Translations under genes and position numbers: made by a program
Shown: positions 5,761-6,733 of the stretch, in pieces
Layout: the number at the start of each line of letters is the position of its first letter
Position numbering within the stretch: position 1 is the first letter of the stretch
Notes under the pieces: generated by a model
What the model saw: only the letters and a program-made list of their open reading frames with translations
Told to the model about the DNA's origin: nothing
Databases searched by the model: none
NCBI GenBank assembly: GCA_017533545.1
Contig: JAFXHW010000211.1
Span: 1-6,733, forward strand
Length of the DNA: 6,733 bases
Direction of reading: 5' to 3'
DNA from: Clostridia bacterium
GTDB lineage: Bacteria > Bacillota_A > Clostridia > Oscillospirales > CAG-272

Positions 5761-6733
5761 TTATTCTGCACTGTCTGCAGCATTTTCTCTAAGTGAGCTC
5801 TTCTTTGTAACAAGCACCTTTTCCTCGTAGCAAAGGAACATTTCGTCGATCTCTTCTTTATGCTTTTTATCGGAAATCAAGCTGAAAACGGGTACGATTA
5901 CAAGCGAAAGTATCATTGAAAGCGCGCCTGCTGTTGTGGGAGAAGTAAAGCCCAAAAAGAAGTTAAGTACGTTAATCAGCACGCCGCTAACCATCGATGC
6001 CCAAACTGCAATTTTTGTTGTTCTCTTCCAGAAAAGTCCGTAGATAAAGGGACCCAAGAACGAACCTGCAAGTGCGCCCCATGAAAGGCCCATAAGTGCA
6101 GTTATAAAGGAGTTGGGGTTCAGAGCGATTACAACCGATACGATGATAAAACCGCCGCACATTATTCGTATCCAAAGCAGCTCGCTTTTGGACTTGATAT
6201 TGGCAAACGACTTTACAAAGTCTGAAATGAAGGTGGATGCCGACGTTAATACGAGCGATGCAAGAGTTGAAATGGATGCAGAAAGTACAACCAAAAGCAC
6301 AAGTCCGATAAGCACGTCGGGAAGCGCTTTTTGTATCATTGTGGGGATTATTTCGTCAAATACTACTGTGTCAGCATCGTAGTAAAGACGTCCGAATCCG
6401 CCGATAAAGTATGAACCGCCCGCAACGATAATTGCAAATGCGGTGGAGATGACAGTTCCCTTCTTAATTGCGCTCTCATCCTTGATTGCATAGAACTTAT
6501 GCACCATCTGCGGAAGTCCCCAGGTACCAAGGCTTGTCAAAAGAACTACCGAAAGAAGCTGGAGAGGTTCAGGTCCGAACATTGAGGTAAATGCACCCTG
6601 CATTTCGGGAATTTTTTCGCTTTCAATCCGAGAAAGTGCTGTGATCGCCTCGGAAAATCCGCCTTTACCGTTGAGTACGCCGGCCACGATAAGACAGATG
6701 CCGACGAGCATAACGATACCCTGAATAAAGTTA
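5761..6733 (-). CDS. Sodium:solute symporter (SSS family), C-terminal part, 5'-truncated by the window edge
   Basis: The frame stays open through the right edge; upstream of the internal ATG at 6711 it reads NFIQGIV, the usual lead-in to a membrane span of this family. About 323 residues are visible, so roughly a third of a typical 480-550-residue protein is missing. Residues here count from 6711. Several hydrophobic spans are visible (about 1-13, 50-67, 86-107, 132-158, 182-198, 204-226, 235-254, 260-279), followed by a charged cytoplasmic tail. SASISTLASLVLTSAST (144-160) matches the span that forms the Na2 site in PutP; Ala145, Ser148 and Thr149 fall at the positions of PutP Ala337, Ser340 and Thr341. 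GTWGLPQMVHKFYAIKD (62-78) resembles the PutP loop beginning GYFGQPH. The protein imports a small solute with Na+ across the cytoplasmic membrane; the substrate cannot be read from this part. It is transcribed in the same direction as the PHP operon but ends at its own terminator. Confidence 0.92.
   Translation of the reverse strand, partial: NFIQGIVMLVGICLIVAGVLNGKGGFSEAITALSRIESEKIPEMQGAFTSMFGPEPLQLLSVVLLTSLGTWGLPQMVHKFYAIKDESAIKKGTVISTAFAIIVAGGSYFIGGFGRLYYDADTVVFDEIIPTMIQKALPDVLIGLVLLVVLSASISTLASLVLTSASTFISDFVKSFANIKSKSELLWIRIMCGGFIIVSVVIALNPNSFITALMGLSWGALAGSFLGPFIYGLFWKRTTKIAVWASMVSGVLINVLNFFLGFTSPTTAGALSMILSLVIVPVFSLISDKKHKEEIDEMFLCYEEKVLVTKKSSLRENAADSAE

Overview
The window reads as a piece of chromosome from a low-to-medium GC member of the Bacillota, most likely an uncultured gut-type Clostridia. 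This is inferred from gene content (DusB-type Dus protein, ECF sigma with zinc-type anti-sigma, clostridial-looking PHP protein, fused aldolase/dehydrogenase), from AGGAG-type ribosome binding sites and from short intergenic gaps with strong hairpin terminators. No species can be named from the sequence alone.

Layout. The left third (1-1806, plus strand) is the 3' part of a fused class II aldolase / short-chain dehydrogenase gene whose start lies off the left edge. A hairpin at 1818-1851 separates it from genes converging on it from the right. From 5598 down to 1864 on the minus strand lie four closely spaced genes that look like one operon: a PHP-domain phosphoesterase, a tRNA-dihydrouridine synthase, an ECF sigma factor and its membrane-anchored anti-sigma factor. 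A 162-bp intergenic region (5599-5760) holds a candidate promoter, a perfect inverted repeat over its -10 box, and the terminator of the upstream gene. The right end (5761-6733, minus strand) is the C-terminal part of a sodium:solute symporter that runs off the right edge.

Function. The sigma/anti-sigma pair is a classic cell-envelope or redox signalling unit: a cytoplasmic zinc-binding domain holds the sigma factor and a long exported tail can sense something outside the membrane. The unusual point is that the pair sits behind dus and a PHP gene instead of alone. The fused aldolase and the symporter are probably carbon-uptake and catabolism genes. They are not co-transcribed with the operon, and no direct link between them can be shown here.

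Nothing in the window is a mobile element, CRISPR array, RNA gene or defence system that I can recognise, and there is no gene-free stretch longer than 300 bases. I do not see convincing evidence of a wholly new system. The best leads are the PHP protein with altered metal-ligand positions, the palindrome over its promoter, and the uncharacterised exported domain of the anti-sigma factor.
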